Shown piece by piece: positions 25,019 through 32,746 of a stretch of 52,295 nt of DNA. The translations under genes and the position numbers were made by a program. Below the pieces are notes generated by a model that worked only from the letters and a program-made list of their open reading frames with translations, did no database searches and was not told where the DNA came from. The stretch comes from Candidatus Uhrbacteria bacterium (GTDB taxonomy: Bacteria > Patescibacteriota > Patescibacteriia > 2-12-FULL-60-25). The DNA is taken from positions 1-52,295 of the forward strand of contig CAIKOH010000044.1 in the NCBI GenBank assembly GCA_903829075.1, read 5' to 3'. Position 1 is the stretch's first letter. Every line of letters begins with the position of its first letter.

Positions 25019-26437
25019 ATGAAATCTTTTTTTCAGAGAGTTCTTTCATTGACGGCGTTGATCGGCGCTCTTTCTTTGACCGGCGCTGGATGTACCAAGG
25101 CGCTTGATCCTGCGACAATGAAGGCTTCGCAGCCTGTTTCGTTGACGATGTGGGGGACGATCGATGACGGTACCGTTTATGGTGGTGTCATCAGCGATTA
25201 TCGTCGCGCGCATCCCAATGTGCAGATCAGTTATCAGCGCATCGCACTGGCCGATTACGAGCAGACGCTGCTTGAAGCTGAGGCCGAAGATCGCGGACCA
25301 GACATTTTTTTAATCAACCACGAATGGACGGGGAAGTATATGCCGCGGATCACACCTATGCCCAGCGTCACCAACGTGGCGTACTCGGTGATGACAGGTG
25401 GTTTACGGCCGCAGCAGACCTGGCAGATTCAAACAGATCCGGGAATTTCAATGCTGAGCTATAAAAACGATTACGCGGATGCAGTGCTGCAGGACACAAT
25501 TCGTACTGTCAGCGTGACCTCGGCTTCAGGGCACACCTCTTCACAGCCGCATATCATGGGAATTCCCGTGAGTTTGGATACGATGGCGATGTTTGTGAAC
25601 AAGGATTTGTTGAACACGGCCGGTATCCCGCAGGCACCGGCGACCTGGGGAGATTTTCAAACAGATGTAAAAAAACTAGTGAAACTTGATGCAACGGGTA
25701 CGATTATGCAGGCCGCGGCCGGGATCGGTACGGCGGAAAACGTCGATCGTTCCGTGGATTTACTGACAGTACTAATGATGCAAAACGGAACGGTCATGGC
25801 TTCCCCTGATGGGATGCCCGCGTTTCATTTAGTTCCACCCGAGCTTCAAGGGCAGCGTACGGAGCCGCCTTCGTATCAAGCACTTCAGTTTTATACCGAC
25901 TTCGCCAATCCAGCAAAGGACGTGTACACCTGGAATAAGCAGCAGCCAGATGCGTTAGATGAATTCATTGCCGGCAAGAGCGCCTTCTTCTTTGGGTATT
26001 CGTATGATCTGCCCGTGATTCGTGCGCGCGCGCCGCAGCTGAACCTTTCGATTGCGGCTCTGCCTCAGATTCAAGGGAATCCGGTGCGCAATATTGCGAA
26101 CTATTGGTATTGGGTTGTGGCAAAGAAAAGTCAGAATCAGGATGTCTCATGGAATTTCTTAAACTTTTTAGCTCAGCCTGCAGAAACGCAAAAAATATTG
26201 AATGTGGTAAAACGTCCCTCTGCGCGCAAGAGCCTGCTCGCTTCACAGGCGAATGATGAGGACGTGAGCGTGTTTGCTTCGCAAGTGTTGACCGCGGCAA
26301 CCTGGTATCAAGGATCTGATGCCCGAACCATGGAGGCGGCGTTAAGCGGATTGATCAATAATTCGCTTGCGGGTACCCCCGTGGATCAAGCCATGCGTTT
26401 TGCTGTTGATACGGTTGCGCAAACGATCCATCCATAG
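25019..26437 (+). CDS. Extracellular solute-binding lipoprotein (ABC sugar-binding type)
   Basis: The 472-residue protein has a lipoprotein signal peptide with lipobox TGAGC (Cys about residue 25) and a family 1 solute-binding fold: SLTMWGTIDDG at the start of the mature part, GIPVSLDTMAMFVNKDLL, AGIPQAPATWGDFQ and FIAGKSAFFFGYSYD. Known relatives deliver sugars to ABC importers. No permease or ATPase gene is nearby, so the partner is elsewhere or the protein has another role. The start is set by the signal peptide and a leaderless promoter. Confidence 0.85.
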   Translation: MKSFFQRVLSLTALIGALSLTGAGCTKALDPATMKASQPVSLTMWGTIDDGTVYGGVISDYRRAHPNVQISYQRIALADYEQTLLEAEAEDRGPDIFLINHEWTGKYMPRITPMPSVTNVAYSVMTGGLRPQQTWQIQTDPGISMLSYKNDYADAVLQDTIRTVSVTSASGHTSSQPHIMGIPVSLDTMAMFVNKDLLNTAGIPQAPATWGDFQTDVKKLVKLDATGTIMQAAAGIGTAENVDRSVDLLTVLMMQNGTVMASPDGMPAFHLVPPELQGQRTEPPSYQALQFYTDFANPAKDVYTWNKQQPDALDEFIAGKSAFFFGYSYDLPVIRARAPQLNLSIAALPQIQGNPVRNIANYWYWVVAKKSQNQDVSWNFLNFLAQPAETQKILNVVKRPSARKSLLASQANDEDVSVFASQVLTAATWYQGSDARTMEAALSGLINNSLAGTPVDQAMRFAVDTVAQTIHP

Positions 26438-26453
26438 ATAGTTTTACGAGAAG

Positions 26454-26462
26454 TTATCCACA
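26454..26462 (+). other. Isolated consensus DnaA box TTATCCACA
   Basis: A perfect 9-bp DnaA box in the intergenic region before the pilin cluster. Single boxes occur by chance, but it lies about 70 nt before the -10 box of the first pilin-like gene. Confidence 0.3.
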
Positions 26463-26521
26463 TTTCGTGAGATTGGAGAGACGGGTAGCGGGAACGGTCC
26501 ATGGTTTGCCGTTTACATCGG

Positions 26522-26530
26522 TGCTAGACT
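26522..26530 (+). promoter_or_regulatory. Extended -10 box TGCTAGACT before the pilin-like cluster
   Basis: TAGACT at 26525-26530 with the TGC extension, 20 nt before the ATG at 26545. A leader of about 8 nt is predicted; no good -35 is seen. Confidence 0.45.
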
Positions 26531-26544
26531 AGAGTTGTTGTTTT

Positions 26545-28188
26545 ATGTTTGATCTTTTTTCTCTCCGCGCACGTTTCTCTCCAGGGCTGTTTCTTTTTTT
26601 GAGCTGCGCGGGTTTGTTGTTGGCGGCTTCTCCGGCTGCAGCGGGCAGCTGTTCCTATACGTGTCATGACGGCACCGTGGCTCCGGGAACAGTCACTTGT
26701 ACTGGAACGGATGTGAGTTCGTGCACTGTAGCCGATGGGACGACGGCTTGTGGCACAGAACGGTATACAGCGGCGGATTTTTCCACGCATGCACCAACCT
26801 GTGTCGCGACCCCAGGCGCCGCATCTTCGGGAATGTGTAGCTACACCTGTGCCAATGGGGGCTACGCATTTGGAGTAACCTGTTCAGATGTGAGTGCCTG
26901 TACAGATGCTGATGGAACGAGGGTCTGCGGAACAAATGGATACACCGCAGGATCGAGCCATCCGGAATGTGCTTCGGGTACGGGATCTGGAACGGCTTCC
27001 ATGGCTGGATTAGGAAGCACGTCGGGTGCGACGGCTTCGAGTACACCGCCGGCAAGCGGAGCACAGTTTCATCTTCCCGGGTGTGCTGGAAGTGGAAACT
27101 GCAGTATTAACGACATTATCAACACGGGTGTAAGTTTTGCGAATTTTTTGATTGGTCTTTCGGGCGCCGTATTTTTTGCGGTGTTTGTTCTTGCGGGGGT
27201 GCAGTATGTGTTTTTTGCTTACGACTCAAAGAAAGCAGGGGAAGCAAAAACCATGATGACTACGGCATGCGTCGGGATGCTGATCATCGTGTGCTCATCT
27301 TTGATCATGCGTTTTGTGAAGCAGACGATTGTATACGGGGGGACAACACCCGGTGATTTATGTTCTGCGCAGATGGGGGTGAATTTTTCCTGCCAAGACA
27401 CCACGGGATGGACCACGGCCGACAAAAGCGGATGCGTTCCGAGCCACCCTCCTTACTTGTGCCCAAGTTCTGCCGGATATAGTGCCGCAACTCGTTGTTG
27501 CCCGGTTGGTGGGACGGGTGTGACCACGCCAGCGAGCGGATCCTCTGCCGGTGGATCTTCAAGTGGATCCTCTGGTGGATCATCGGGCGGAGGTTCTACG
27601 GGCGGTTCAGGTGGAGGGGGTGGAGGTTCAACTGGTTCGACGTCAGCCCCTTCATCGGGTGCGTCTGGATCAGCGGCGACCTCTTGTAGTTGCGTGTGTA
27701 CGGATCACGCGGATCCTGCGACACCGGTGACCGGCACCGCGGATCTGACGGCGCAAGATGCGTGTACGGCGCATTGCACTGCGCACGGTGGTATTGCGAC
27801 GGGAACAAGCTGTGGAACGTCTGCGGCTGCGGGCACAACACCTCCTCCTCCAGATGGAGGCGTTGTTACGCCTCGGTCATCTGGTGGTGGTACTAGCACA
27901 TCAGGAACCTGCGTGTGTTATTATCCGACCACGGCGAGCGATATTACTGGGGCACGTGCAGCCTGTGTTGATCCATATTCCACCCCAGAATCAGTGCCAG
28001 CCGGTTTCGCGGGAGGTCCTGATCCGGCAACATTTATCTGTGCTCAAGCGGCGATTCCGGTGACGTCTGCGGGAGTGGTCACGGGTGGTATCTGTGATAC
28101 CGCCTGTCCGCCATCAGGCACGGTTACGGTGCCGGGTATTTCAACACCCGTGCCAGTTCTCAGTCAATTTATTCCTGCAAGTTCCTAA
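26545..28188 (+). CDS. Large secreted protein: Cys-rich repeats, T4SS-pilin-like two-helix domain, Gly/Ser linker, Cys-rich tail
   Basis: The 547-residue protein opens with a signal peptide (cleavage near AAAGS, residue 34). Residues 36-86 and 98-141 are two copies of a six-Cys module beginning CSYTC and ending GTxxCGTxxYTA. Residues about 186-265 form a TrbC/VirB2-like pair of hydrophobic helices with a short basic loop (DSKKAGEAK). A Gly/Ser linker (about 330-375) and a second Cys-rich part (CSCVC, CVCYYP) follow. It is the first of six consecutive genes with the same helix pair. It is likely surface-exposed and disulfide-bonded. Function unknown; a pilus or adhesin subunit is the best inference. 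Confidence 0.7.
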   Translation: MFDLFSLRARFSPGLFLFLSCAGLLLAASPAAAGSCSYTCHDGTVAPGTVTCTGTDVSSCTVADGTTACGTERYTAADFSTHAPTCVATPGAASSGMCSYTCANGGYAFGVTCSDVSACTDADGTRVCGTNGYTAGSSHPECASGTGSGTASMAGLGSTSGATASSTPPASGAQFHLPGCAGSGNCSINDIINTGVSFANFLIGLSGAVFFAVFVLAGVQYVFFAYDSKKAGEAKTMMTTACVGMLIIVCSSLIMRFVKQTIVYGGTTPGDLCSAQMGVNFSCQDTTGWTTADKSGCVPSHPPYLCPSSAGYSAATRCCPVGGTGVTTPASGSSAGGSSSGSSGGSSGGGSTGGSGGGGGGSTGSTSAPSSGASGSAATSCSCVCTDHADPATPVTGTADLTAQDACTAHCTAHGGIATGTSCGTSAAAGTTPPPPDGGVVTPRSSGGGTSTSGTCVCYYPTTASDITGARAACVDPYSTPESVPAGFAGGPDPATFICAQAAIPVTSAGVVTGGICDTACPPSGTVTVPGISTPVPVLSQFIPASS

Positions 28189-28194
28189 GTTTGT

Positions 28195-29319
28195 ATGTCA
28201 CGTTTTCTTTTTAAAAAAGGACGCTGGTTTTCAGCGAAGAATGGGGCGGCGCGTTCATGTGTGGTGAGCGCGCTGGGAGCGATTATTGGCGCCTCATTTC
28301 TTTTTGCGTTTGGATCGGCGGCGTTAGCGGATGATTGTACCTGTATCCTTTCCGATGGAAGTACGGCGGGAAGATATGTGGATGCTTGTGGGGCAGCTTG
28401 TACCACGGCCTGCACCGCAGCTGCTACAGCGGCCTCTTCGCCTGCCACAACCGTGACGGTAACGAGCTCGTCCTGCACCACGGCAAGCGGCGGCGCCTCA
28501 TTGCCTACCTATGCAGCGGCTGGCAGCGGACCTGGTACGTGCGAATTTGTGTGCAATCCAGCTTCTGGACCGAGCGCAAGTGCGCCGCAAGGATTTTATG
28601 GAAATTGTAGTACGGCTAGTGATTGTCGAGCGGATTGGGGAACGACTATTTGTAGCGATCCATCCATCGGTGCGAGTTGGACGAGCGCGGGAACATCGGA
28701 CTGTTTGGTGCCTGTAACGGGTTCTGGTTCCGGTACATGTGTCTATACCTGTGGTGATGGCGCGTCTGGAGCTGGGAGTATTCACTGTACGGCCGCAGGC
28801 ACGGAGTGTACGGCAGCGGATGGAAGAGCGGCCTGCGCCCCATCAACATGGGCCGGGACATCAGCCTGCGAGGCGAGTGCGGGAGCGAGTGCTGCGGCAC
28901 CCGCGCCTACGCATCACGCGGCTGCGTCTGGAGCAGGATCAGCCCCCGCAGCTCCAGGAGGAGGTGCGGGTGGAGCGCCTGCTTCGGGATCAGCTCCGGC
29001 TTCTGGTTCCGCTTCAACAGGAGGGGGTACGTCAGGTGCTGCCGGTAATGCGTCGCCTCCATCAGCGACCTTAAACAATCCGCTTCATACAACAGATTTG
29101 AATACTCTGATCGCGCGCGTATTGCGAGCGTTGACTGGTGTTGTCGGTTCAGTAGCATTGTTGTGGTTTGTGTGGGGCGGGATTATCTGGATGACCGCCG
29201 GTGAAAGCAAGCGCCTGGATGAAGCAAAGAGCGTGATCACAAACGCAGCGATGGGCCTGGCGATTATTTTCTTAGCGTACATGATGGCGAGTCTATTTTT
29301 AACGGCACTGCACCCGTAG
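28195..29319 (+). CDS. Secreted Cys-rich protein with C-terminal T4SS-pilin-like domain
   Basis: The 374-residue protein starts 6 nt after the previous gene. A long signal peptide ends near ALAD (residue 46). The ectodomain has CTCILSDG, CEFVCNP and a CVYTCGDG module close to those in the upstream gene, plus the STASDCRADWGTTIC motif. An Ala/Gly/Ser/Pro linker leads to two C-terminal helices (about residues 300-373) with the loop WMTAGESKRLDEAKSVITNA, typical of the TrbC/VirB2-like T4SS pilin family. No Shine-Dalgarno sequence; translational coupling is likely. Confidence 0.7.
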   Translation: MSRFLFKKGRWFSAKNGAARSCVVSALGAIIGASFLFAFGSAALADDCTCILSDGSTAGRYVDACGAACTTACTAAATAASSPATTVTVTSSSCTTASGGASLPTYAAAGSGPGTCEFVCNPASGPSASAPQGFYGNCSTASDCRADWGTTICSDPSIGASWTSAGTSDCLVPVTGSGSGTCVYTCGDGASGAGSIHCTAAGTECTAADGRAACAPSTWAGTSACEASAGASAAAPAPTHHAAASGAGSAPAAPGGGAGGAPASGSAPASGSASTGGGTSGAAGNASPPSATLNNPLHTTDLNTLIARVLRALTGVVGSVALLWFVWGGIIWMTAGESKRLDEAKSVITNAAMGLAIIFLAYMMASLFLTALHP

Positions 29320-29362
29320 AGGTGCAGGTGGGTGAAAAAAAGTCGTTGAATGCAAAAAAACT

Positions 29363-30244
29363 ATGAGTCATTTTCCCCCCAGAGTGTTTACCAGAAGGAA
29401 TTTTTTTCGAGGAGGAAGCGTCCTCGCACTTTTGCTGTCGATGAGCTTGTGGTACGCGCCATCCATTGCCTTTGCGAGTTGCGCCTGCAGCTGTACGGTC
29501 ATGACAGGTACTCGCATAACAAGTAGAACTACAACTCTTGACTGGCAAAGCTGTTCCATAGACGACGATTGCACGGTTCCTTGTACAACGGCCTGTCACG
29601 GATCTGGCCCCACGTCATCGCTCGGTTCAGCTACCTGCTCAAACGGTCCGCACCCACTTGGATCGTCAAGAACGTGCGCCTGTCAATGTGGAGATTTGCC
29701 TGCGAGACCATTGCGAGGATCAACCTGTGAATCGAATGCGGATTGTACGGGGCTCTGCTCGTCATGTTCCGACGGTTTAGGGAGATTGACGCTCTGTGTG
29801 ACCCCAGCGGAACTCTCTGCGATGCAGTCGGGTGGGTCGTCTGGCGCTGGTGGGCTCACGACCGCACCGCCGCCCACATCGGCGACCCCGACCGCTGCCA
29901 CACCTCCGCCGAACGTTCCTCTTCAAACGCCAATCGATCCACTCAATGGTGAATCGTTTCAAAAAATGATCGGGAATGTTATTCGTTTTTCTTTTGGAAT
30001 TGTTGGAGCATTATTTTTTGGCATGTTTGTGTATGGTGGTGTGGTGTGGATGATCGGTGCGGAGGACGCAAAGAGCGCTACCGCTGTACGCAAGACCATT
30101 CAAAATGCGGTCATCGGTTTATTTATTGTGCTCATGTCATTTGCGTTGGTGAATTTTCTTCTGTCGAGTCTTAGTGGAATTACCGGAGGGGGCGCAGGCT
30201 CTTCTTCAGCGCCAAGTACGACGACGTCTCCACCAGCGAGCTAG
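29363..30244 (+). CDS. Secreted Cys-rich protein with C-terminal T4SS-pilin-like domain
   Basis: The 293-residue protein has a signal peptide with a twin-Arg-like RRNFFRGG before the hydrophobic core and cleavage near AFAS. About 20 Cys occur in residues 40-150, including CACSC, IDDDCTVPC and SNADCTGLC. A Pro/Thr/Ala linker precedes the helix pair (about 195-275) with loop WMIGAEDAKSATAVRKTIQNA. A short Ser/Thr tail ends the protein. It lies 43 nt after the previous gene. The RR pair is probably just the basic n-region. Confidence 0.7.
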   Translation: MSHFPPRVFTRRNFFRGGSVLALLLSMSLWYAPSIAFASCACSCTVMTGTRITSRTTTLDWQSCSIDDDCTVPCTTACHGSGPTSSLGSATCSNGPHPLGSSRTCACQCGDLPARPLRGSTCESNADCTGLCSSCSDGLGRLTLCVTPAELSAMQSGGSSGAGGLTTAPPPTSATPTAATPPPNVPLQTPIDPLNGESFQKMIGNVIRFSFGIVGALFFGMFVYGGVVWMIGAEDAKSATAVRKTIQNAVIGLFIVLMSFALVNFLLSSLSGITGGGAGSSSAPSTTTSPPAS

Positions 30245-30371
30245 TTTTTAAAAAAGTTACACACAGACGACGATTGACACGCATACCGCGTGAAATGTGA
30301 GTGTGGTACACTGCGTTTGTTCGTGACGATATTATGGTTCGATCTTTTACGTTGAAAGGAGGTGACATAAC
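30245..30371. other. Gap inside the pilin-like cluster with possible internal promoter
   Basis: This 127-nt gap holds TTGACA (30274-30279), a small CACGC/GCGTG hairpin and a TACACT box (30307-30312), but their spacing is not ideal. It ends in the strong ribosome-binding site of the next gene. A separate promoter for the three downstream pilin genes is plausible. Confidence 0.35.
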
Positions 30372-30791
30372 ATGACCTTACACATGAAACGGGCGATAAC
30401 CTGGTGTGCTTCGCTTGCTCTTCTGAGCATGACGATGTTGCCGACCCTTGCGTCAGCTCAAACGGCCCCAACCCCTCCATTGACGACAAACGACCTTGGG
30501 GTGAATGCAGTTGCACAAAGTGGATTGGTGTTGCAAGGCGGAGACGTTCGACAAACAGCGGCGCGTATCATCAATGTTGCCTTAGGATTCTTAGGCATCA
30601 TCGCGGTAGTGATCGTATTGGTAGGTGGTTTCAAATACATGCTTTCTGGTGGTAGTGAAGAAAAGACAGCTGAAGCGCGTAATTTGATCTTCTCAGGCAT
30701 CATTGGCTTGGCCATCATCTTGTCTGCGTGGGCGATCACGAGTTTCGTTATCACGAGTTTGATCAGTGCCACCTCAACTCCGACGAGTTAA
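30372..30791 (+). CDS. Compact T4SS-pilin-like protein (TrbC/VirB2 type)
   Basis: The 139-residue protein is the minimal form: signal peptide (cleavage near ASAQ, residue 29), a short Pro/Thr spacer, then two helices with the loop YMLSGGSEEKTAEARNLIFSG and the end GLAIILSAWAITSFVITSL. It has no Cys-rich part. AAAGGAGGTGA lies a few nt before the ATG, the strongest ribosome-binding site in the cluster, so it may be the major subunit. The next gene follows after 11 nt. Confidence 0.8.
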   Translation: MTLHMKRAITWCASLALLSMTMLPTLASAQTAPTPPLTTNDLGVNAVAQSGLVLQGGDVRQTAARIINVALGFLGIIAVVIVLVGGFKYMLSGGSEEKTAEARNLIFSGIIGLAIILSAWAITSFVITSLISATSTPTS

Positions 30792-30802
30792 TCTTCGATC
30801 AC

Positions 30803-31534
30803 ATGTCTTCACCTGTTTCACGTTTTGTGTACGCATGTCTGGGGCTGGCAACATTGCTGGTTCCGGTTTCTGCGTTCGCGCAACTGACCGCCATTCAACA
30901 AGGGGTGAACAGTACGGCTCAACAGGCCGGGTTCGCGACCGATAGTTGTAATGGTGTTGGGTGTTTGTACGGTATCATCGGCGTAGCGATTAACGTCGCC
31001 TTGGGTTTCTCTGGCGTTCTCTTGCTCGGCATTCTCGTCTATGCAGGATTCAAGTGGATGACGTCAGATGGCGAGAAGGGCGCCAGTGAAGCGCGCGGCA
31101 TGATTAAAAATGCCATCGGCGGATTAATTCTGCTTGCCTCGGCCTATGCGATCAGCACCTTTGTGATGTCGCAGCTTGGAACGTTGGTGAGCGGAGGAGG
31201 TGCGGGGGCGGGAACGACGAGTTCGGGAGCGGCTGGATCATGTACCCCGGGTACATCAGGATGTACAGCGGCCACCCCTCCGACGGGTTCTGGCACGTGT
31301 TATTGCGTGACGGGTTCCGTAACGCCGGCTACCCCTCCTGCCACTGCTGGTACCTGCGCATCTGGATCGCCAACAACGGACCCAGGACATGGTAGCGATT
31401 GTGTTCGACCGGCTGCTTCGAGCGATCTTTCGGGCGTAGCAACCTCTCTCCCATCGAGCTGTTCGACCTCAGCCGATTGTATGCGTCCATCGTCGATATG
31501 TACCTCGCTCTATTGTTCGGGAGGATCGTCGTGA
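30803..31534 (+). CDS. T4SS-pilin-like protein with Cys-rich C-terminal tail
   Basis: The 243-residue protein has a signal peptide (cleavage near AFAQ) and a pair of helices with the loop WMTSDGEKGASEARGMIKNA (about residues 90-110). A Gly/Ala/Thr linker leads to a tail with about ten Cys, ending in STSADCMRPSSIC and LYCSGGSS. The pilin part is nearly a copy of the next gene's, so the two are recent duplicates that differ in the tail. The ATG at 30803 is set by the signal peptide. Confidence 0.75.
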   Translation: MSSPVSRFVYACLGLATLLVPVSAFAQLTAIQQGVNSTAQQAGFATDSCNGVGCLYGIIGVAINVALGFSGVLLLGILVYAGFKWMTSDGEKGASEARGMIKNAIGGLILLASAYAISTFVMSQLGTLVSGGGAGAGTTSSGAAGSCTPGTSGCTAATPPTGSGTCYCVTGSVTPATPPATAGTCASGSPTTDPGHGSDCVRPAASSDLSGVATSLPSSCSTSADCMRPSSICTSLYCSGGSS

Positions 31535-31580
31535 TGGTGGGGGATGAGAGAAAATCTTTTTGGAATAATTTATTTTGCGT

Positions 31581-32006
31581 ATGAAAAAACTAAATCGAAT
31601 ATTGGCGCAAGTAGGAGTGACGGTAGCGGTTCTATCCGCGCCTTTGGCAGCCATGGCAACTCTTCCGAGCCCATTTGCTCCAGGAGGATCGGGAGCCACG
31701 GCTTTAAATGGCGTGGGAGGCGCTGCCTTTGGTTCGACAGCATGTACAGGATCAGCCTGTTTGTACAGCATTATTGGTAACGTGATTAACGTTGCCTTGA
31801 GCTTCATGGGCGTGGTCGTGTTGTTTTACTTCTTGTGGGCAGGTTGGAAGTGGATGACGTCAGACGGCGAAAAAGGCGCCGGCGAAGCACGTGTCATGAT
31901 GAGAAACGCCGTCATTGGTTTGATCATCATTGTTGCCTCGTATAGCATTTCTAGTTTCGTGATGGCCCAATTGGTCGCGGTCACTACCGGAACTCCAGCT
32001 CCGTAA
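31581..32006 (+). CDS. Compact T4SS-pilin-like protein (TrbC/VirB2 type)
   Basis: The 141-residue protein has a signal peptide (cleavage near AMAT), a short spacer with the pair CTGSAC also seen in the upstream paralogue (CNGVGC), and two helices with the loop WMTSDGEKGAGEARVMMRNA and end SYSISSFVMAQL. No Cys-rich extension. The ATG at 31581 fits the signal peptide better than the TTG at 31575. It is the last gene of the cluster, followed by a terminator. Confidence 0.8.
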   Translation: MKKLNRILAQVGVTVAVLSAPLAAMATLPSPFAPGGSGATALNGVGGAAFGSTACTGSACLYSIIGNVINVALSFMGVVVLFYFLWAGWKWMTSDGEKGAGEARVMMRNAVIGLIIIVASYSISSFVMAQLVAVTTGTPAP

Positions 32007-32026
32007 TTATTCGCTGCGCAGCGAAG

Positions 32027-32062
32027 CAAAACACTCTGTATCAACAGGGTGTTTTGTTATTG
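32027..32062 (+). terminator. Intrinsic terminator ending the pilin-like cluster
   Basis: Stem AAAACACTCTG/CAGGGTGTTTT with a 6-nt loop followed by GTTATT. Confidence 0.75.
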
Positions 32063-32098
32063 AAAAGCGCCTCACTCGTTATGAACGGGTGAGGCGCC
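32063..32098 (-). terminator. Intrinsic terminator of the minus-strand lipoprotein operon
   Basis: On the minus strand the stem GCGCCTCAC/GTGAGGCGC-like arms (32067-32096) are followed by TTTTC. Confidence 0.75.
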
Positions 32099-32125
32099 GG
32101 TAAGGGGAAGGAAGAAAAGGAGCGA

Positions 32126-32746
32126 TCAGTCGTCGCGACAGGTGTCTCCCATCAGAGGGAAGTTCGACCCTGGCCGCAACCCTAGCGGGAAGATATGTGT
32201 CCCGTATGTCCCCGTTCCACGTACGGGCTGGTGCAGGTTTTGCCAGGTCGTGTGGACGATCGTCCCTCGGAAGAGGGGGATCGTGACATGGATGACGTTC
32301 CCGCAGGGGATTCCATCCGGACACGCCGGTGGAATGACCTGCTCGACCACCCCGTTCTCCATCAGCAGGGTGATGGGCCTCCCATCCGCGTTCGGGTGGG
32401 AGTTTTGGTTTCCGACGGACACCTTGAAGGCGCACGTCGTACCGTACACCTCGAGCTCGGCCATCATGGCGCCGCGTGCCGATGGATCGTCGCTGGCGTT
32501 GACGCCGATGTCGTTCGATCGAACGAACGGCCTCCGCCAGGTCGACGAAGGAGCGACGATGTTCGAGGCGACCGGCTGCGGCATCGGTGCCGGGGGCGGC
32601 GCATACTGCGGCATCGGCTGCGGCGCGCTCGAAACGGGCCCGTAGCCGCCGCCACCCCACATGTTCTGCCCACCGTACATGCCGGTCGGCAAGCACCCGA
32701 GCGTCAGGACGATCGCGGCCAGAAGGCAAAGGAGAACCTTGTTCAT
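32126..32746 (-). CDS. Lipoprotein of unknown function, GC-rich
   Basis: The 206-residue protein has a lipoprotein signal peptide with lipobox LTLGC (Cys about residue 18). A Gly/Pro/Met/Gln-rich spacer (residues 20-65) follows, then a compact domain with CAFKVSVGNQ, ITLLMENGVVEQVIPPACPDG and IPCGNVIHVTIPLFRGTIVHT. It contains two or three possible disulfide Cys. The start overlaps the previous gene's stop (ATGA), with GGAGG upstream, so translation is coupled. Last gene of a three-lipoprotein operon with G/C-ending codons. No family recognised. Confidence 0.7.
   Translation of the reverse strand: MNKVLLCLLAAIVLTLGCLPTGMYGGQNMWGGGGYGPVSSAPQPMPQYAPPPAPMPQPVASNIVAPSSTWRRPFVRSNDIGVNASDDPSARGAMMAELEVYGTTCAFKVSVGNQNSHPNADGRPITLLMENGVVEQVIPPACPDGIPCGNVIHVTIPLFRGTIVHTTWQNLHQPVRGTGTYGTHIFPLGLRPGSNFPLMGDTCRDD

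Noticed and set aside
27540-27660. Possible tandem DNA repeat or CRISPR-like array
   Set aside because: It is the coding sequence of the Gly/Ser linker in the first pilin-like protein; no regular spacer-repeat pattern.
29390-29420. Twin-arginine (Tat) signal in the third pilin-like protein
   Set aside because: RRNFFRGG lacks the full Tat consensus, and its paralogues have ordinary Sec signals.
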